The position numbers and the translations under genes are program-made. A DNA stretch of 64,000 nt, from positions 113,503 to 177,502 of the forward strand of contig KB295515.1 in the NCBI GenBank assembly GCA_000328365.1, given 5' to 3'. Positions 60,353-64,000 of this stretch are shown piece after piece (within the stretch, counting starts at the first letter, position 1; every line of letters starts with the position of its first letter). This DNA comes from Capitella teleta (lineage: Eukaryota; Annelida; Polychaeta; Capitellidae). The notes under the pieces were generated by a model. That model saw only the letters and a list, made by a program, of their open reading frames with translations. It was not told where the DNA came from and ran no database searches.

Positions 60353-61257
60353 CACATTAAACAAAAATTCATATTCGTCAAAACAGCTTTTCAAGCAAGT
60401 CTGCTGTAAAAATGTCTACAAGGACACATGATCTAACAAAGATAATCCTCTTCGACATTGAGACGATTTTTTGTTTGAAAGCGTGCTTAAACAATTTGTG
60501 TTTCTGCTCATCTTATGAAAAAATCTAAATCTCGAGAAATCTCCCATCAAAAGAGCTTCCCTGCTGGAGTACCAGATAAAGATAGATTAGTACGCTTCTA
60601 GACACAAGGGAGTTCTTCTTTGGAATGCAGTGACAGTTGGATTTAGGCGGATAAGTTTTGATATGTGCGAAGTAAACAGAGACGCTTGATGACGGGCCAT
60701 TCTTCGAAGTCAAACTCAGCTGGGTCCCATATTTCTGTAAATAGCGTCAGGGTACATAGTGGTTTATATCGTCAGCCTTCATCTAATGTTTCTACTCTGT
60801 CAATTTAGGGCAATTTCTTAGTTTCTGGGAATATACTCAACATATTCGTTGTGCATGATCTATTTTTTTATTCTCGGTATATAATACCAACATTATAACA
60901 TACTATATGTCGCAAAACATGTTCAAAACTAATGAAACACACTTCCTTAGAGATTTATGTCAGTGACATTCATAGCAAAGTTCAGCACATAAATTTTGAA
61001 AAATAAATTATATTCTAAAGGAATAAATCATTAGTAATCAATTCACAATGTTTCACAGCGTATCATGATGATATCTTCTCCATGAATGAACAAAAGGTGA
61101 CCGAAATAAATCCCATGCATATGTGTTCTGAAACTCTGAGGATTAAAGTGATTGATGCTGCCATCAACTGATCGATAAGCGCGTTTTGTTCTTCGTCAAA
61201 ATGGGTTCAGCAAAGATTGTGTCTGAAAATTCATTCACTAGATTGTTCTTATGGAAG
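60353..61257. other. Intergenic DNA, no feature
   Basis: AT-rich, with short ORFs (60525-60713) lacking domains. Confidence 0.45.
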
Positions 61258-61575
61258 GGGTCGCGATGACGCAGTGGTAGCACGCTCGCCTAGCGTACGT
61301 ACAGAGGGTTGTGGTTGGGCAACTTGCCAAATTCGGATTAGGCGGACTAAAAACCCCCATGTCCACCACAGCATGATACATTGCGTGGAGACAAATCGCG
61401 GTACCTAGTTGGACAAAGATGGTTTTGTCATCGCCTAAGTTAGGTGCTCGTTGTTGATGCACCCCTTGTGATCATAGTGTCACCTTTTCGTATGCCCTCC
61501 ACCAGGGAAATTGTGTGTAGCGTGTCAGATAACTTTATTCTGGAATTGTATAATCCCTATATAAAACTAATAATT
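61258..61575 (+). repeat. SINE family B, second copy
   Basis: Starts GGGGTCGCGATGACGCAGTG with GTAGCACGCTCGCCTAGCG, an A-box region like that of 45180-45535. The B box is damaged (GTTGTGGTTGGGC, part lost). Matching body words: CATG.TCA/CCACA.CATGA.ACAT, TTTTGTCATCGCCTAAGT, and GATGCA.C.CTTGTGATCATAG. Confidence 0.75.
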
Positions 61576-61735
61576 TAATTTTTAATAAATTTTCTTAAGT
61601 AAAGATTTCCCGTGGAATCATATTCGTGTAGCGAGGTACGTTAAAACCAATGGCTCTTTGTATAATACCACACAACCTGTTTGCCTTACAAATGATGGAG
61701 TTAATATTTAAAGTAAACTTTAAATTGCAATCAAA

Positions 61736-63086
61736 AGTATACTTAGAGGCAAAAATGCCCCTAACGGGCCTATATTTGCAATTATTCTTGGGTAGTTCTA
61801 TTTGGGTGCCACGAAATTAAAAATTCAAAGGTGCTCGGCAACCTCACGTCTTCCGCGTTCAAAAATAATTTATCATGTATAGACAATCCCCATATCCCAA
61901 AATCCCGATTTAATAAGCAGTGGACAATAGAGACTCGTGAAATGGACATGGGAGACACCCCTGTGAATTCTGTACACCAAAACATTGAGAAATTGCCGAA
62001 AACTTCACCATGGAAAGGATAACAGCGCTTCGAAGAGAGCTATCCAGAGGCCTTCTGGATCGAGGAATGAAACCTGGAACCATTTCCGGCCAAGTGGGGT
62101 GCAATGTGTCAAACATTCGTCGCCTACTCCAGTACATTGCTGAAACCGGTTCTACCCCCAATCCACTCAGCATTGCACAACCTAAAGTGGCCGCAGAGAG
62201 ACAAGATCGCCGAATCCGCCAGCGCACATCCAAGACAGGTTAAAAAGGCAATTTCAACGGCCCGTAGAACAAGAGGAACCCACAACCGAATAATCTATCC
62301 AAAAGCAGTCCGACACTGGCTTCAGGAACGGATGTTGAGGTCTCGGATCGCTTACCTGAGACGTTCAATCCGGAATGCTGAGAGACCTCATCGTGGGCGC
62401 GAATGTACCAGAGATGGAGCATGCATAGGCGAAAATGTATCTTGATAGGCATTCAGGATCAGAATGGATGGAGTGGAGCCCGCAAAATGATGTTTGGAGG
62501 CCTTTCACACAACACAAAGACTCCCCACTTAATGATTAAGGGGAGCTTGACCGCAAGACAGTGTATTACAGAGGTCATGGAACCATCTGGCATCCCCTTC
62601 TTTCAAGGGCACCCTTGCAATCTGATTGTTTCATCAAGATAATGCACGGCCTCACTCTAATCCGGTCAGCAGAGAATTCTCGGAAGACGTCCATGCACTG
62701 TCTTAGCCGGCTTAGTCGCCCGATATGTCTCCAATAAAGTATCCTTGGGACCAAATCAAGACAGCAACCTCCCACAGCCTCTCCCTCTCTAGAATTCCAA
62801 AAAATTGTTCGCAGTCGCTCTCGAAGAATGGGGGAACATCTCCCAAGTCATAATCCCAACGCTCTGCTACAGCACGTGCCGATTATGAACGGGATGAGTG
62901 GATGCGACACGTGGACACACCCGATATTGAGTTTTGTGAATTTCACTTTTGACCCCTTATCCTTGTATGAATGAGAATAATCACTTAAAAACTGTTGTTT
63001 TTACTGAAATTATTGAGTCCGCACAATGAATACAAAATAAACTGTTATAAGTCATGTGTGCGTATCTTTTGCCTCTATGTATACTT
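61736..63086 (+). mobile_element. Tc1/mariner-type transposon, decayed transposase
   Basis: Inverted ends of 20 bp with one mismatch (AAGTATACTTAGAGGCAAAA at the left, its complement with AAGTATACATAGAGGCAAAA at the right) bound 1.35 kb. On the plus strand from 62010 come pieces of a Tc1-like transposase: ALRRELSRGLLDRGMKPGTI (helix-turn-helix, first half), QDRRIRQRT, RMLRSRIAYLRRS-like linker, FGGLSHN/GSLTARQCITEVM, FHQDNARPHSN (second catalytic Asp), and SPDMSPIKYPWDQI (third acidic motif region with Lys in place of the usual Glu). Frame shifts and in-frame stops separate them, so it is inactive. Confidence 0.85.
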
Positions 63087-63400
63087 CACAAGTCTTCAGA
63101 TTTGAAGTCGCACAATGATTTCGAATACAAAACACGGCATAAAAAATTATCACGAAGAATATCAATATTTTGGTATAACAATGAGTAAGGAAAATAATCT
63201 AGATTGACACTCTATTATTTATGCATATGCCAGGAGATACGAAGCCTGCAGATTGCACACACTGTCATGACATAATGTGAGAGTGACCCAAATTGTTACG
63301 TCATGGTCTCATGGAAGCCAATGAGACTGATCCGCAGATATGGAACAAATCACGTGGACACGAGGGCTTTCAGACCGCGAAATTCAAACTATAGAATAGT

Positions 63401-63447
63401 TGTTGTTGCCTAACCAGGAATCGAACCCACGACCCTCTGCATCATAA
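63401..63447 (-). repeat. SINE-B head fragment, tRNA-like
   Basis: The complement reads GCAGAGGGTCGTGGGTTCGA then TTCCTGG, matching the B-box part of the SINE-B head at 45225-45250. Only about 45 bp remain and no A box is found, so it is a fragment rather than a tRNA gene. Confidence 0.55.
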
Positions 63448-64000
63448 CCCCATAAAATGTTAATGACCATTTTGGCTCCATCCGCGTAAATCACGTAATA
63501 CACGATTATGCGACACGTTTTTCTACCCGATAAACAGGCGAATTATATACGCGACTCTAACCCCACCGCAACCCCTTCAAAAATTTGACTTGCATGACCT
63601 CAGCATTTTTTTGTATGTCCATGCCAGCTTCCAAACAAATATTGGTAAAACACATCTTAATTCGTGAATTCACCGATAGTAGTATACTGGTACTTGAATC
63701 AAAATTGGCTGTAATATATATTCGCCGTCTGGAAACGTTTCCAACAGAACTAGACAAACCTATATCAGTTATGATTAAGGATAATAAAAATAGCACATTC
63801 CTCAAATTAGGGAGGCTCTTTACCAATTAGTAACCGTTTGAATAAATACTGCGCCCACTAAACTCTGTTCTGGAATCAAGGGAAGAAAATGTTGCTGCAG
63901 CCACCGAGATGCAATCAGTGTACTGCTGAGTGCCACACCCTTTTGCACCTATTATTCGTGGCAATTTGGTGAGTCTGCTTATAAATGGATAGTTCTCATA
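63448..64000. other. Window end, unassigned
   Basis: Overlapping ORFs on both strands at 63557-63830 (89 and 81 codons) have no recognised domain. The plus frame contains ILVKHILIREF and PISVMIKDNKN, which might be a real exon cut by the window edge, but nothing confirms it. Confidence 0.3.

Overview
This is a eukaryotic, metazoan window: genes are split by GT-AG introns, kinesin-1, a lysosomal GH35 beta-galactosidase and Golgi glycosyltransferases are present, and the intergenic DNA is AT-rich and full of MITEs, tRNA-derived SINEs and decayed DNA transposons. It looks like an aquatic invertebrate. The very short introns of the beta-galactosidase would suit a sponge, but sequence alone does not settle the clade. 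No bacterial, organellar, rRNA or CRISPR feature was seen, and no retroviral, LTR or Polinton element was recognised. A 50-base run of N (31815-31864) marks an assembly gap.

Layout. 1-3.5 kb: a pogo/Tigger-like MITE and a TTAA-flanked MITE. 3.5-4.8 kb (+): an intronless GT92 glycosyltransferase. 5-8.8 kb: diverged repeats and the probable kinesin 3' UTR. 8.87-24.0 kb (-): a complete kinesin-1 heavy chain, 14 constitutive coding positions, 977 aa, in which one motor-domain exon exists as two tandem, alternative copies (12046-11901 and 11718-11570). 24-27.3 kb: kinesin upstream region and a shared, divergent promoter. 27.3-38.6 kb (+): a complete lysosomal beta-galactosidase in 17 exons, 656 aa, with a 7.5 kb first intron carrying repeats and a decayed transposon-like ORF. 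38.6-43.7 kb: repeats, a LINE fragment and a possible orphan exon. 43.7-45.2 kb (+): a six-finger C2H2 zinc-finger gene, followed directly by a SINE. 45.2-58.2 kb: mostly gene-poor, with a large inverted-repeat element (48.8-51.4 kb), a Tigger element with a transposase fragment, and a small possible secreted-peptide ORF. 58.3-59.45 kb (+): an alpha-1,3-fucosyltransferase-like gene with a frame break at its donor-binding motif. 59.5-64 kb: SINEs and a decayed Tc1-like transposon.

The most interesting biology is the kinesin-1 exon pair. The two exons encode alternative versions of the loop 12/alpha5 to alpha6 microtubule-binding part of the motor, share identical phases, and would shift the frame if both were included, which is the classic signature of mutually exclusive splicing. 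Second is the beta-galactosidase promoter, where a cluster of CACGTG/CATGTG-type E-boxes lies within 50 bp of the start codon, resembling the CLEAR elements used by TFEB/MITF on lysosomal genes.
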